64,000 nucleotides of DNA from Amycolatopsis orientalis DSM 43388 (GTDB taxonomy: Bacteria; Actinomycetota; Actinomycetes; Mycobacteriales; Pseudonocardiaceae): assembly GCF_000411975.1 (NCBI RefSeq), contig NZ_ASXG01000040.1, positions 43,859 to 107,858 on the forward strand. The letters are read 5' to 3'. Of this stretch, positions 1 to 9,329 are shown in pieces. Positions within the stretch are counted from its first letter, which is position 1; every line of letters begins with the position of its first letter. A model generated the notes under the pieces. It was not told the origin of the DNA. It did no database searches and saw nothing but the letters and a program-made list of their open reading frames with translations. The position numbers and the translations under genes were made by a program.

Positions 1-1158
1 GTGCGAGTCGACGACGTCCCGGATCCGAAGATCGAGGAACCGACCGACGCCGTCGTGCGGGTGACCTCCACCGGCATCTGCGGCTCGGACCTGCACCTGT
101 ACGAGGTCCTCGGCCCGTTCATGACCGAGGGCGACGTCCTCGGCCACGAGCCGATGGGGATCGTCGAGGAAGTCGGCAGCGCCGTGAGTTCGCTGAAACC
201 CGGCGACCGCGTGGTGGTGCCGTTCAACATTTCCTGCGGCCGTTGCTGGATGTGCGAACGCGGGCTGCAGTCGCAGTGCGAAGTCACCCAGGTCAAGGAC
301 CAGGAGAAGGGCGCGGCGCTGTTCGGCTACACGAAGCTCTACGGGCAGGTGCCCGGCGGGCAGGCCGAGTACCTGCGGGTTCCGCAGGCGCAGTACGGGC
401 CGATCAAGGTGCCCGACGGCCCGCCGGACGAACGGTTCGTCTACCTCTCCGACGTGGTCCCGACCGCGTGGCAGGCGGTCGCGTACGCGGACGTTCCCGA
501 CGGCGGCTCCGTCGTGGTCTTCGGGCTGGGCCCGATCGGCCAGATGGCCGCCCGGGTCGCGCTGCACCAGGGCGCGGGCGAGGTGATCGGCGTCGATCTC
601 GTGCCGGAACGGCTGGCGCGGGCCCGCGCGCACGGCGCGACCACGCTGGACCTGCGCGACCACCGGCGGATCGGCGACGCGATCCGCGACCTCACCGGCG
701 GCCGCGGCGCGGACTCGGTGATCGACGCGGTCGGCATGGAAGCACACGGCGCGCCGATCGGGAAACTCGCGCACAACCTGGTCGCGCTGCTGCCGCAGAC
801 TCTCGGCGCGAAGGTGACCGAGAAGGCCGGGATCGACCGGCTGAGCGTGCTGTACGCGGCGATCGACAGCGTCCGGCGCGGCGGCACGATCTCGCTGTCC
901 GGGGTGTACGGCGGGATGGCCGACCCGATCCCGATGATGGAACTGTTCGACAAGCAGATCCGGCTGCACACCGGGCAGACGAACGTGCGCCGGTGGATCG
1001 ACGACGTCCTGCCGCTGCTCACCGCGGACGGGGATCCGCTGGGCGTCGAAGGCTTCGCGACGCACAAGCTTCCGCTGGCGGAGGCGCCGCGGGCGTACGA
1101 GATGTTCCAGAAGAAGCTCGACGGGGCGCAGAAGGTCCTGCTGGAACCGGCGGCGTAA
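1..1158 (+). CDS. Zinc-dependent alcohol/formaldehyde dehydrogenase, 5'-truncated
   Basis: This is a medium-chain dehydrogenase that probably oxidises an alcohol or aldehyde with NAD. The GroES-like domain has Cys27 and the His49-Glu50 pair for catalytic zinc, and a structural-zinc lobe with Cys79, Cys82, Cys85 and Cys93. A Rossmann motif (GLGPIG) lies near residue 175. The insert around residues 100-140 is the kind seen in glutathione-independent formaldehyde dehydrogenase relatives. The first codon of the window is GTG, but family members begin about 10-15 residues earlier, so the true start lies outside the window. It runs towards the formate dehydrogenase genes on the opposite strand. Formaldehyde to formate chemistry would fit that neighbour, but this is inference; the substrate is not readable from sequence. 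Confidence 0.85.
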   Translation: MRVDDVPDPKIEEPTDAVVRVTSTGICGSDLHLYEVLGPFMTEGDVLGHEPMGIVEEVGSAVSSLKPGDRVVVPFNISCGRCWMCERGLQSQCEVTQVKDQEKGAALFGYTKLYGQVPGGQAEYLRVPQAQYGPIKVPDGPPDERFVYLSDVVPTAWQAVAYADVPDGGSVVVFGLGPIGQMAARVALHQGAGEVIGVDLVPERLARARAHGATTLDLRDHRRIGDAIRDLTGGRGADSVIDAVGMEAHGAPIGKLAHNLVALLPQTLGAKVTEKAGIDRLSVLYAAIDSVRRGGTISLSGVYGGMADPIPMMELFDKQIRLHTGQTNVRRWIDDVLPLLTADGDPLGVEGFATHKLPLAEAPRAYEMFQKKLDGAQKVLLEPAA

Positions 1159-1174
1159 CGGGGTGCGTCCGGGC

Positions 1175-2110
1175 TTACCGGCCCGGACGCTCCTCCGCGC
1201 GCCGCGCCAGCCGTTCCCGCTGCGGGACCACGACGTACTTCGGGTCCTTTGCGGACTCCACGCCGGCCGCGTAAACCCCGAAACGGGTGCACAGCCCGGA
1301 TGCCAGGTAGGCCGCCCCCGCGGCAACGCCCGCCGCGCGATTTTTCCGGGCGGCCAACGACAACGCCGCGCCAGCCGCGGTGAGCACCTTGGCGGCCTTC
1401 AACAACCGCCCGGCCCGGCCGGTCCGGTACGGCTCCGAAGCCAGCCCCAGCCCAGTCTCCAGGTGCTGCTCGGCAGCCAGTTCCGCCGCGGCCCCGGCAA
1501 GACCGGCCCGCACCGCGGGACCGTTTTCCTTGCGCGGCACCGCGATCAGCGCGACCCCCGCGCCACTGGTCAGCGCACTGCCCGCGAACAACACCGGCAG
1601 GGTCCCGTGCGCCTCGTGCCAGGACGGCGTGGCCGTATCGGCCAGCAGCACCGCGGTGTACGTGCACATCGCCGGTCCCAGGACGCCCGCTCCCGCGCCG
1701 GCCAACCGGCCCAGCCGCGGGAAACGCCCGGTCAGCGTCGAAAAGGCCGCCCCGGCCGCGAGACCGGAGAACGGCGACAGGATCCACGACCCCACCGACA
1801 ACGGCGAAGTCGGCTTGAGCACGCGCAGCATGTTCAGGAACCGCGTCGGCTTGCCGAGGTCGTGGATCAACGCGACCACGCTGGCGATCGACCCGCCCGA
1901 CGCCGCCAGCCGACCGGCCTTGGCCAGTTCCGGCCGCCCGGTCGCGTCGGCGAGCGCGGCCAGCGACGCCGACGCGCCGGCCGCGCCGCCGAGGAAGAGA
2001 TACAGCGGGACGTCCGGCTGCTTCCAGGCCGGTTCCTTGAGGATCGGCCTGCCGTAATAGGACCGGAATTCGGCGGGCTCGACCATCGCCCGTTCGCGGC
2101 GGGGGCTCAT
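1175..2110 (-). CDS. nrfD: NrfD-family membrane anchor of formate dehydrogenase
   Basis: A 311-residue integral membrane protein of the NrfD/PsrC family. It would anchor the iron-sulfur subunit to the membrane and pass electrons to the quinone pool. Several hydrophobic helices are visible (for example the segments starting VPLYLFLGGAAGASASLAAL and ILSPFSGLAAGAAFSTL). Its ATG (2108-2110) overlaps the TGA of the upstream iron-sulfur subunit gene (2107-2109) in an ATGA junction, so the two are translationally coupled. NrfD anchors replace the cytochrome b subunit (FdnI) found in E. coli formate dehydrogenase-N, so this enzyme probably reduces menaquinone directly. It converges with the zinc dehydrogenase; only 16 bases separate them. 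Confidence 0.88.
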   Translation of the reverse strand: MSPRRERAMVEPAEFRSYYGRPILKEPAWKQPDVPLYLFLGGAAGASASLAALADATGRPELAKAGRLAASGGSIASVVALIHDLGKPTRFLNMLRVLKPTSPLSVGSWILSPFSGLAAGAAFSTLTGRFPRLGRLAGAGAGVLGPAMCTYTAVLLADTATPSWHEAHGTLPVLFAGSALTSGAGVALIAVPRKENGPAVRAGLAGAAAELAAEQHLETGLGLASEPYRTGRAGRLLKAAKVLTAAGAALSLAARKNRAAGVAAGAAYLASGLCTRFGVYAAGVESAKDPKYVVVPQRERLARRAEERPGR

Positions 2111-2943
2111 CGGCGCCGCCCCAGGAACGACACGACCAGCGCCGCGGCCACCCCGGCGGCGGTCGTCGCGGCCCGCTTCCACATCCGCGGCAGGTCGCGG
2201 GTCGTCACGACCGGGTCCGGCGGGAAGCCGTAGACCTCGGGTTCGTCCAGCAGCAGGAAAAACGCGCCGTCCCCGCCTACCCCGTCGCCGGGATCGTGCC
2301 CGTAGAGCCGCGCCTCCGGCACGCCCTCGCCGTGCAGCGCCGACACTCGCGCGGCGGCCCGTTCGCGGAGTTCGTCCAGCTCGCCGAACTGGATGGAGTC
2401 GGTCGGACAAGCCTTGGCGCACGCGGGTTCCATCCCCGCGCCGAGCCGGTCGTAGCACAGCGTGCACTTGAACGCGCGGCCGTCGCTCTCGCGCTTTTCG
2501 ATGACGCCGTACGGACACGCGGGAACGCAATAGCCGCAGCCGTTGCAGATGTCCTGCTGCACCACCACGGTGTCGAATTCGGTGCGGAACAACGCACCGG
2601 TCGGGCAGACGTCGAGGCAGGCCGCGTGCGTGCAGTGCTTGCAGACGTCGCTGGACATCAGCCACCGCACGCCCGGCTCTTCCGGCTGCTGGTCCGGTGC
2701 CCCGACCGTCGGCATCCCCAGGTCGACCGCGGGTTTCTCCTGTTCGATGAACGCCACGTGCCGCCAGGTGTTCGAGCCGAGGGCGCCGGTGTTGTCGTAG
2801 GACAGCCCGAGCAGGTCCGGCGCGCTCTCGGCCTCCGGGACGCCGTTCCACTCCTTGCACGCGACCTCGCACGCCTTGCACCCGATGCACACCGACGTGT
2901 CGGTGAAAAAGCCCATCCGGGGCTGGGCGCCGTACTCAGCCAT
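2107..2943 (-). CDS. fdhB: Formate dehydrogenase beta subunit, four [4Fe-4S] clusters
   Basis: A 278-residue ferredoxin-type electron transfer subunit linking the molybdopterin subunit to the NrfD anchor. Four cysteine groups are readable: C19-x2-C22-x2-C25-x3-C29, a CKHCTHAACLDVCP group, a CNGCGYCVPACP group and a CTLCYDRL...CAKACP group, the arrangement of FdnH/FdhB proteins. A single hydrophobic stretch near the C-terminus (RAATTAAGVAAALVVSFLG) ends in basic residues and is probably a membrane anchor. The ATG at 2941-2943 overlaps the end of the alpha subunit gene by 8 bases, and its stop overlaps the NrfD gene. The three genes are therefore one translation unit. No signal peptide or twin-arginine motif is present. 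Confidence 0.93.
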   Translation of the reverse strand: MAEYGAQPRMGFFTDTSVCIGCKACEVACKEWNGVPEAESAPDLLGLSYDNTGALGSNTWRHVAFIEQEKPAVDLGMPTVGAPDQQPEEPGVRWLMSSDVCKHCTHAACLDVCPTGALFRTEFDTVVVQQDICNGCGYCVPACPYGVIEKRESDGRAFKCTLCYDRLGAGMEPACAKACPTDSIQFGELDELRERAAARVSALHGEGVPEARLYGHDPGDGVGGDGAFFLLLDEPEVYGFPPDPVVTTRDLPRMWKRAATTAAGVAAALVVSFLGRRR

Positions 2944-5900
2944 TGGCTCGCCTCCGGTACTCCGCCACGAATTCCAGCAGCGCCGGCCCGCGCGGCCGCC
3001 GTCCGGGACGGATGTCGCAGGTGGCCGCCTTGGCCTCCTGGATGTGCACGTTCGGGTCCAGCACCATCGACAGCAGGTCGTTGGCCGCGTCGCCGCGGGA
3101 CAGGCCGTTCGGGCCCCAGTGGTAGGGCAGCCCGACCTGGTGGACGGTGCGGCCGCGCACCGCGAGCGGTTTGATCCGGTCGGTGACCAGCACGCGGGCC
3201 TCGATCGCCGTCCGCGACGACACGATGGTCGCCCAGCCGAGGTGGTCGAGGCCGCGTTCGGCCGCCAGCGCGGGCGAGACCTCGCAGAAGAACTCCGGCT
3301 GCAGCTCCGACAGGTACGGCAGCGTCCGGCTCATCCCGCCCGCCGTGTGGTGCTCGGTGAGCCGGTAGGTGGTGAACACGTACGGGAAAACCTCGCTGCG
3401 CGCCGGGTTGTACTGGTTCACCGGGCTGTCCAGGGTCTGGCGCACCGGCGAGGCCTGCTGGCCGTACAAGGCGTTGCCGACCGGGCTTTCGAACGGCTCG
3501 TAGTGCGTGGGCAGCGGGCCGTCGGCCAGCCCGGCCGGGACGTACAGCCAGGCTTTGCCGTCCGTCTGCATGATGAACGGATCGCGGCCGCTGAGCGCGT
3601 CCTGTGCCTTCGCCCCGTCCGGCGGGACATAGCCGGGCGGCTTCGTCGGCTCGAAGTCCGGGACGTCCGGGCCGGTCCACTTGGCTTCCTCGGCGTCCCA
3701 GTAGACCAGCTTCTTGCGTTCGCTCCACGGTTTCCCGTCCGGATCCGCCGACGCGCGGTTGTACAGGATCCGCCGGTTCGCCGGCCACGCCCAGGCCCAG
3801 CCCTGCGCGATCCAGTCCTGCTCCGAGCCGGGCTGCCGGTTCGCGGCGTGGTTGTGGCCGTCGGCGCGGACGCCGCAGTAGATCCAGCAGCCGCACGACG
3901 TCGAGCCGTCGTCCTTCAGCTGGGTGTAGGACGAGAGCGGGCCGTCCGGGCCGTGGCCGTTGATCTCCGCGAGCACGGACTCCGCGCTCGGATCGTCGGT
4001 CGGCCCCTCGGTCGGATAGCTCCACGCCAGGTCGCGCAGCGGGGCGTCGCGTTCGTCGGCGCCGACGCGCTCCCGGATCAGCCTCCCCAGGTGGTAGTAG
4101 AACCAGAGATCGCTGCGGGCGTCGCCGGGCGGTTCGACCGCCTTGTGGTGCCATTGCAGCAGCCGCTGGGTGTTGGTGAAGCTGCCGTCCTTTTCGGTGT
4201 GCGCGGCGGCGGGCAGGAAGAAGACCTCGGTGCCGATCTCCTCGGGCCTGAGCTCGCCGGTCTCGATCTCCGGGCCGTTCTTCCAGAACGTCGCGCTCTC
4301 GATCAACTGCAGGTCGCGCACCACCAGCCAGTCGAGATTGGCCAGCCCGAGCCGCTGGAACTTCCCGTTGGCCGACCCGACCGCCGGGTTCTCGCCGACC
4401 AGGAAGTACCCCTTGCACTCCCCCGCGATCTGCTTCTGCACCGTCGCGTAGGTCCCGTGGTCGCCGGTGAGCCGCGGCAGGTAGTCGAACCGGAAGTCGT
4501 TGTGCGGCTGGGCGGCCTCGCCCCAGTACGCCTTGAGCAGGCTCACCGTGTACGAGCGCATGTTGCCCCAGAAGCCGGTCTTGCCCGCGTCGGATTCGAC
4601 GAAGCCGTCGAGGTCCAGATGCTGGTGCGCGTGCGGCATCGGGATGTAGCCGGGCAGCAGGTTGAACAGCGTCGGGATGTCGGTGGAGCCCTGGATGCTG
4701 GCGTGCCCGCGCAGCGCCAGGATGCCGCCGCCCGGACGGCCGATGTTGCCCAGCAGCGTCTGCAGGATCGAGGCCGTGCGGATGTACTGCGCGCCGACCG
4801 TGTGGTGCGTCCAGCCGACCGAGTACACCCAGGCCGTGGTGCGGTCCCGGCCGGAGTTCGCGGTGATCGCCTCGGCGATTTCGGTGAACTGCTCGACCGG
4901 CAGGCCGCAGACGTCCGCGACCGCCTCGGGCGTGTAGCGGGAGAAATGCCGTTTGAGGACTTGGTAGACGCAGCGCGGATGCCGCAGCGTCTCGTCCCGC
5001 TTGGGCTTCGCGCCGATCGCCGCGCCGCCGCTGCCGTAGGACTCGGCGCGCGCGGAGCTCTGGTGCTTCTCGCCGCCGTGGTGCCCGCCGGGTTGCCCCG
5101 GGTCGCGGGCGCCCGCCGCCGGGGTCGCCTCAGCGTCCTCGTACGCCCAGGTCGAGTTGTCGTACTGGCGCTTTTCCGGATCGAATCCGGAGAACAGGCC
5201 GTCGAGATCCTCGGTGTCGGCGAACTCCTCGGTCAGGATCGCCGCCGCGTTCGTGTAGGCCACGACGTACTCGCGGAAGTCCAGCTCGTGCTGCAGGACG
5301 TAGTTGATCAGCCCGCCGAGGAACGCGATGTCCGAACCCGCCCGCACCGAAGCGTGGACGTGCGCGACCGCGCTCGTGCGGGTGAACCGCGGGTCGACGT
5401 GGATGATCTTCGCGCCGCGGGCCTTCGCCTCCATCACCCACTGGAACCCGACCGGATGGCATTCGGCCATGTTCGAGCCCTGGATGACGACGCAGTCGGC
5501 GTTGGCGAGGTCCTGCTGGAACGTCGTGGCACCCCCACGACCGAAGGAGGTCCCCAGACCGGGAACCGTGGCGGAGTGTCAAATACGGGCCTGATTTTCG
5601 ATCTGTATCGCGCCGAGCGCGGTGTACAGCTTCTTCATCAGGTAGTTCTCTTCGTTGTCCAGGGTCGCGCCGCCCAGGCTCGCGATGCCGAGCGTGCGGT
5701 TGAGCTTGCGGCCCTGGTCGTCGGCGTCCTGCCACGTTTCGGCGCGCGTCTTCAGCACCCGGTCGGCGATCATGTCCATCGCCTGGTCGAGCGACAGCCG
5801 TTCCCAGTCGGCGCCGTAGGGCCGGCGGTAGAGGACCTCGGTGACGCGGCTCGGGCTGGTCACGAGCTGCTTGCTGGCGGATCCCTTCGGGCACAGCCTG

Positions 5901-6148
5901 CCCCGCGAGATCGGCGAATCCGGGTCGCCCTCGATCTGGGTGACCGCGCCGTCCTTGACGTACACCTTCTGCCCGCAGCCGACCGCGCAATACGGGCAGA
6001 TCGAACGGACTACCCGGTCGGCGTCTTCGGTGCGGGCGTGCCATTGTTCCGAACCGCGGGATTTGGCCGCCGCGCCGCGCGCGGTGCGGTCGGGACCGGC
6101 CAGCTGCCGGTACACCGGCCAGCCTTCGATCCACTGCCGCATGCCCAT
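2936..6148 (-). CDS. fdhA: Selenocysteine-containing formate dehydrogenase alpha subunit, read through TGA
   Basis: The catalytic molybdenum/tungsten bis-MGD subunit that oxidises formate to CO2; 1070 residues if the TGA at 5579-5581 is read as selenocysteine 190. Both flanks of the TGA are in one frame and both are conserved formate dehydrogenase sequence: residues 1-189 hold the [4Fe-4S] cysteines C51, C54, C58 and C86, and after the TGA come HSATVPGLGTSFGRGG and then AECHPVGFQWVMEAK, the same order as around Sec196 of E. coli FdnG. A SECIS hairpin follows the TGA, and selA, selB, selC and selD lie immediately upstream. No twin-arginine signal is present, so the enzyme probably faces the cytoplasm. 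Standard gene callers will split it into 5579-6148 and 2936-5470. Confidence 0.95.
5549..5581 (-). promoter_or_regulatory. Bacterial SECIS element of fdhA
   Basis: Counting the T of the TGA (5581) as base 1, bases 15-21 (5567-5561, GGTTCCC) pair with bases 27-33 (5555-5549, GGGGACC) around a five-base loop GGTCT at bases 22-26 (5560-5556). E. coli fdhF has GGTT at 15-18 and GGTCT at 22-26 in the same numbering, and that loop with U17 is what SelB binds. The pair T18-G30 is a wobble. Outer bases CCACG and CGTGG can extend the stem. This is direct evidence that the TGA is a selenocysteine codon. The numbering of the E. coli element is from memory. Confidence 0.9.
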
Positions 6149-6152
6149 GCGG

Positions 6153-7907
6153 TCACGGTAATCCGTTCGCCGGGCCCGCGCAGCATATCCGGCGGGTCCC
6201 GTCGCCGAGCGGTTCGGTGAGCCCGGCGGCGTCGAGGTGTTCCAGCAGCGGGATCATCACCCGGCGAGTGCTGTCCAATGCCTGCCGCGCCCGCGACACG
6301 GTGAACGGTTCGCCGAGCGCGGCCAGCACTTCCGCCGCGCGGCGCGGCGCGTCCGGGCTCAGCACCACTCCGTCGGCGATCGCCCGCAACCGGCCGACGC
6401 GGACGGCGGCGGCCAATTCCCGTTTGCCCAGGCCGAGTTTCCGCAATTCGTCGGCTTCCGGCGCGCGGAACGGGTGCTCGGCGAACCGCTTTTCCAGGAG
6501 CTTGACGGCTTTTTCCACTTCGGCGGTCAAGCCCGCACCGGGTTTGCCGACGAGCCCGTCCTTGAGGACCAGGCCGTCGCTGAGGACCGCCGGGAGGAGT
6601 TCCGCGTCCGGCAGGCCGAGCCGGTGCCGGAGCGCTTCGGCCGGAATGCCCGCCGCCAGTGGATGTTCTCGGCTCCACGCAACGACCGCTTTTCCGGCCT
6701 CCGCGCGCAACCGGGCGAGGTGCGCCGGGTCCGCGTGCCAGTTGCCAAGCCGGTCGCCGACCTCCGGCAGCCCTAACGCACGGAACTCCTCGTGGCGCAC
6801 GAAACCCTCGCGGCGGAGGTAATCCCAGCCTGGTTCCCGGGTGGCCAGTTCTTCGCCGCGGGCTCGCGCGGCGCCACGGCGCGCGAGCGACGGCGGCCGG
6901 ACGTCCAGCACGTCGAACCCGGCCGGGATCCGGTGCTCCCCCGGGTCGCGCAGCAGTCCGCGATCGCCTGTCCGGAGCGGCAACGGGCTCGCGAGCAGGA
7001 GCCGGGCGGTATCCGGTCCGAGCGGACGGACCCGGGCCGGCACCGCCGCGGAACCGAGGTGCAGCACGAGGTTCCGGTGCAGTTCGCCCGAAGCGGCGCC
7101 GCGCAACCGGACATCGGCTTCCGTCGCCGGACGCCACGCGCCCGGGGTCAGCAGCACGTCGCCTCGTCCGACGGAATCCTTGGGCACCCCGCGCAAGTTC
7201 ACCGCGATCCGAGCCACCGCGGACACGCTTTCGCGCGGTTCGCCGAGCGACTGCAGGCCCCGGATCTGCACGCTGGTCTCCCCGAGAGTCAGCTCGTCGC
7301 CGACCCGGAGCGTTCCGCCGCCGAGCGTGCCGGTGACGACGGTGCCCGCGCCCTTGATCGTGAACGCCCGGTCGATCCAGAGCCGGACATCCGCGTCCGG
7401 ATCCGGCGGCGGCAACCGGCTGGCCAGTTCGGCGAGCTGCGAGCGCAGGTCTTCGAGCCCCTCGCCGGTCGTGCCGCTGACGCTCACCGCGGGCACCTCG
7501 CCGAGCGCCGTCGCCGCGATCTCCTCCAGCGCCGCCGCCGTCGCCCTCGCTGGATCGGCGCGGTCGGATTTGGTCACCGCCAGCAGGCCATGCCGGACCC
7601 CGAACGCGTCGAGTGCCGCCAGGTGTTCCGCCGATTGCGGCATCCAGCCCTCGTCGGCGGCCACGACGACCAACGCGGCCGGGACGGGACCGACGCCCGC
7701 CAGCATGTTCGGGACGAACCGCTGATGCCCGGGGACGTCCACGAAGGCGATTTCTTCTTCGCCCAGCCGGGTCCAGGCGAAGCCGAGGTCGAGGGTCAGG
7801 CCGCGGCGGCGTTCCTCGGCCCACCGGTCCGGCTCCATGCCGGTGAGCCGGCGGACGAGCGTGGATTTCCCGTGGTCGACGTGTCCGGCGGTGGCGATCA
7901 CCCGCAT
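6153..7907 (-). CDS. selB: Selenocysteine-specific elongation factor SelB
   Basis: A 584-residue translation GTPase that carries Sec-tRNA(Sec) to the ribosome at UGA codons with a SECIS hairpin. The P-loop GHVDHGKS is at residues 8-15, followed by the G3 DVPGHQRFVPNM and G4 TKSD motifs, two beta-barrel domains, and a winged-helix C-terminal region with a TVSRARQALDSTRRVMIPLLEHLD segment that binds SECIS RNA in this family. The length is close to E. coli SelB (614). The ATG at 7905-7907 starts 10 bases before the end of selA, and the stop is 4 bases from the fdhA start, so selA, selB and fdhA form one tight operon. A much longer open frame runs upstream of the ATG, but it lies over selA and is a shadow. 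Confidence 0.95.
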   Translation of the reverse strand: MRVIATAGHVDHGKSTLVRRLTGMEPDRWAEERRRGLTLDLGFAWTRLGEEEIAFVDVPGHQRFVPNMLAGVGPVPAALVVVAADEGWMPQSAEHLAALDAFGVRHGLLAVTKSDRADPARATAAALEEIAATALGEVPAVSVSGTTGEGLEDLRSQLAELASRLPPPDPDADVRLWIDRAFTIKGAGTVVTGTLGGGTLRVGDELTLGETSVQIRGLQSLGEPRESVSAVARIAVNLRGVPKDSVGRGDVLLTPGAWRPATEADVRLRGAASGELHRNLVLHLGSAAVPARVRPLGPDTARLLLASPLPLRTGDRGLLRDPGEHRIPAGFDVLDVRPPSLARRGAARARGEELATREPGWDYLRREGFVRHEEFRALGLPEVGDRLGNWHADPAHLARLRAEAGKAVVAWSREHPLAAGIPAEALRHRLGLPDAELLPAVLSDGLVLKDGLVGKPGAGLTAEVEKAVKLLEKRFAEHPFRAPEADELRKLGLGKRELAAAVRVGRLRAIADGVVLSPDAPRRAAEVLAALGEPFTVSRARQALDSTRRVMIPLLEHLDAAGLTEPLGDGTRRICCAGPANGLP

Positions 7908-9181
7908 CGGCGGACCGCCTCCCGCAGCGCCGCGTCGTCCGCCGGGGAAACCGTCCGAAGGTCGAGCAGGCACCGGTCCCGCACGATCCGGCCGACGACC
8001 GCGGGCTCGCCCAGCCGCAGCGCCTCCGCGTACCGGGCGGGCAACGCGACCGCGGCGCTGGGCAGCTCCACCCCCGGCGCGCCGCCGCCGCCCACGACCG
8101 CCGTCGAGTCCACTGCTTCGGCGGCCACCCCCGCCGACTGCAGCGACTGCGCCAGTGCCTCGGCGCGCTCGTGGAGCCCCTCCGCGAGAAGTGCCGCCCG
8201 CACGGGTGGTTCCGGTCCGCGGACGGTGGCTTCGAGCGCGGCGAGGGTCAGCTTGTCGACCCGCAGCGCGCGAGCCGCGGGATGCCGCCGCAACCGGTGC
8301 ACCAGTCCGGCGTCTCCGAAGAGCAGTCCGGCCTGCGGGCCGCCGAGGAGCTTGTCGCCGCTCGCGGTGACAAGCTTCGCGCCGTCGGCCAGCGCGGTCG
8401 CGACGTCCGGTTCGTCCGGCAGCACCGGATGCGGCGCGAGCAGCCCGGACCCCACGTCGGCGACCACCGGCACGCCGAGCCCGGCCAGTTCGGCGACACT
8501 CGCCTCCGAGGCGAACCCGGTGACGCGGTAGTTCGAGGGATGGATTTTCAGCACGAATCCGGTGTCCGGCCCGATCGCCGCCGCGTAATCCGCCGCGGAA
8601 GTCCGGTTGGTGGTGCCGACTTCGCGCAACCGGGCTCCGGTCGAGACGAGCAGGTCCGGGATGCGGAAGCCGTCGCCGATCTCGACCAGTTCGCCGCGGC
8701 TGACCACGATTTCCTTGCCGGGAGCCAACGTCAGCGCGCACAGCAGCAACGCCGCCGCGTTGTTGTTGACCACGTGCACCGCCTCGGCCCTTGGCACCGC
8801 TTCCGCCAGCGCCGCCAAGGCGCCGCGACCGCGTTGGGCCCGTTCCCCGGTTTCGAGGGCGAACTCCACATCGGTTGCTCCGCCGGCGGCGACGATCGCG
8901 TCCAACGCGGCAGCGGACAGCGGCGCGCGGCCGAGGTTGGTGTGCACGAGAACGCCGGTCGCGTTGAGCACCGGGCGCAGCGACGACACCCTCGCGGGCA
9001 GCCGGGCCACCACCTCCGCGACGACTTCGCCGGGCTCGATCTCGCCCGCCCTTGCCCGCTGCTGCGCGGCCGCGACCAGCGACTTCACCAGGTCGCGGCC
9101 GAGCGTCTCGACGGCTTTCGCGATCCTCGGCTCGCCGAGCACGGCGTCGGTGCGCGGGATCGCCCGGCGCGGGTCACCCAT
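7898..9181 (-). CDS. selA: L-seryl-tRNA(Sec) selenium transferase SelA
   Basis: A 427-residue PLP enzyme that converts Ser-tRNA(Sec) to Sec-tRNA(Sec) using selenophosphate. The PLP lysine is K277 in TASGDKLLGG, and the family blocks LNATGVLVHTNLGRAPL and HVVNNNAAALLLCAL are intact. The chosen start is ATG 9179-9181, which gives the N-terminal arginine- and leucine-rich domain (AIPRTDAVLGEPRIAKAVE) that binds tRNA(Sec). That ATG shares its A with the last A of the encoded CCA of tRNA-Sec, so there is no room for a separate leader or Shine-Dalgarno sequence. The frame stays open upstream to 9232, but only across the tRNA. The stop overlaps selB by 10 bases. Confidence 0.94.
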   Translation of the reverse strand: MGDPRRAIPRTDAVLGEPRIAKAVETLGRDLVKSLVAAAQQRARAGEIEPGEVVAEVVARLPARVSSLRPVLNATGVLVHTNLGRAPLSAAALDAIVAAGGATDVEFALETGERAQRGRGALAALAEAVPRAEAVHVVNNNAAALLLCALTLAPGKEIVVSRGELVEIGDGFRIPDLLVSTGARLREVGTTNRTSAADYAAAIGPDTGFVLKIHPSNYRVTGFASEASVAELAGLGVPVVADVGSGLLAPHPVLPDEPDVATALADGAKLVTASGDKLLGGPQAGLLFGDAGLVHRLRRHPAARALRVDKLTLAALEATVRGPEPPVRAALLAEGLHERAEALAQSLQSAGVAAEAVDSTAVVGGGGAPGVELPSAAVALPARYAEALRLGEPAVVGRIVRDRCLLDLRTVSPADDAALREAVRRCG

Positions 9182-9275
9182 GGCGGAGGCGGACGGGAAT
9201 CGAACCCGCCAGCGGCAGGACCTGCCGCTCAACGGTGTTGAAGACCGCGCCGGTCACCAGGCCGGATACGCCTCC
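9181..9275 (-). tRNA. selC: tRNA-Sec (anticodon UCA) with encoded CCA
   Basis: A 95-nt tRNA including CCA. The acceptor stem GGAGGCG (9275-9269) pairs with CGCCTCC (9191-9185); the discriminator is G (9184), then CCA (9183-9181). The anticodon loop CTTCAAC is closed by CGGT/ACCG and contains TCA at 9241-9239. A long variable arm with a GCGGCAGG...CCTGCCGC stem and a T arm GCGGG-TTCGATT-CCCGT follow. Length, long extra arm and UCA anticodon identify selenocysteine tRNA. It is the first gene of the minus-strand selenium operon and abuts the selA start codon. The 54 bases to selD must contain both divergent promoters. Confidence 0.97.
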
Positions 9276-9329
9276 CTGGGGCATTCCGCCATCCTGCCAA
9301 GAGCACCGCGCCCCCGCATGATGAACAGC

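Noticed and set aside
5579..5581. Stop codon splitting formate dehydrogenase into two genes or a pseudogene
   Set aside because: Both sides are in the same frame and conserved, the position matches Sec of known formate dehydrogenases, a SECIS hairpin follows, and all sel genes are adjacent.
2855..6220. Very long plus-strand frame of 1121 codons
   Set aside because: It is antisense to fdhA and fdhB, is dominated by Arg, Val and Ala, and has no family resemblance; it is a shadow of high-GC codon bias.
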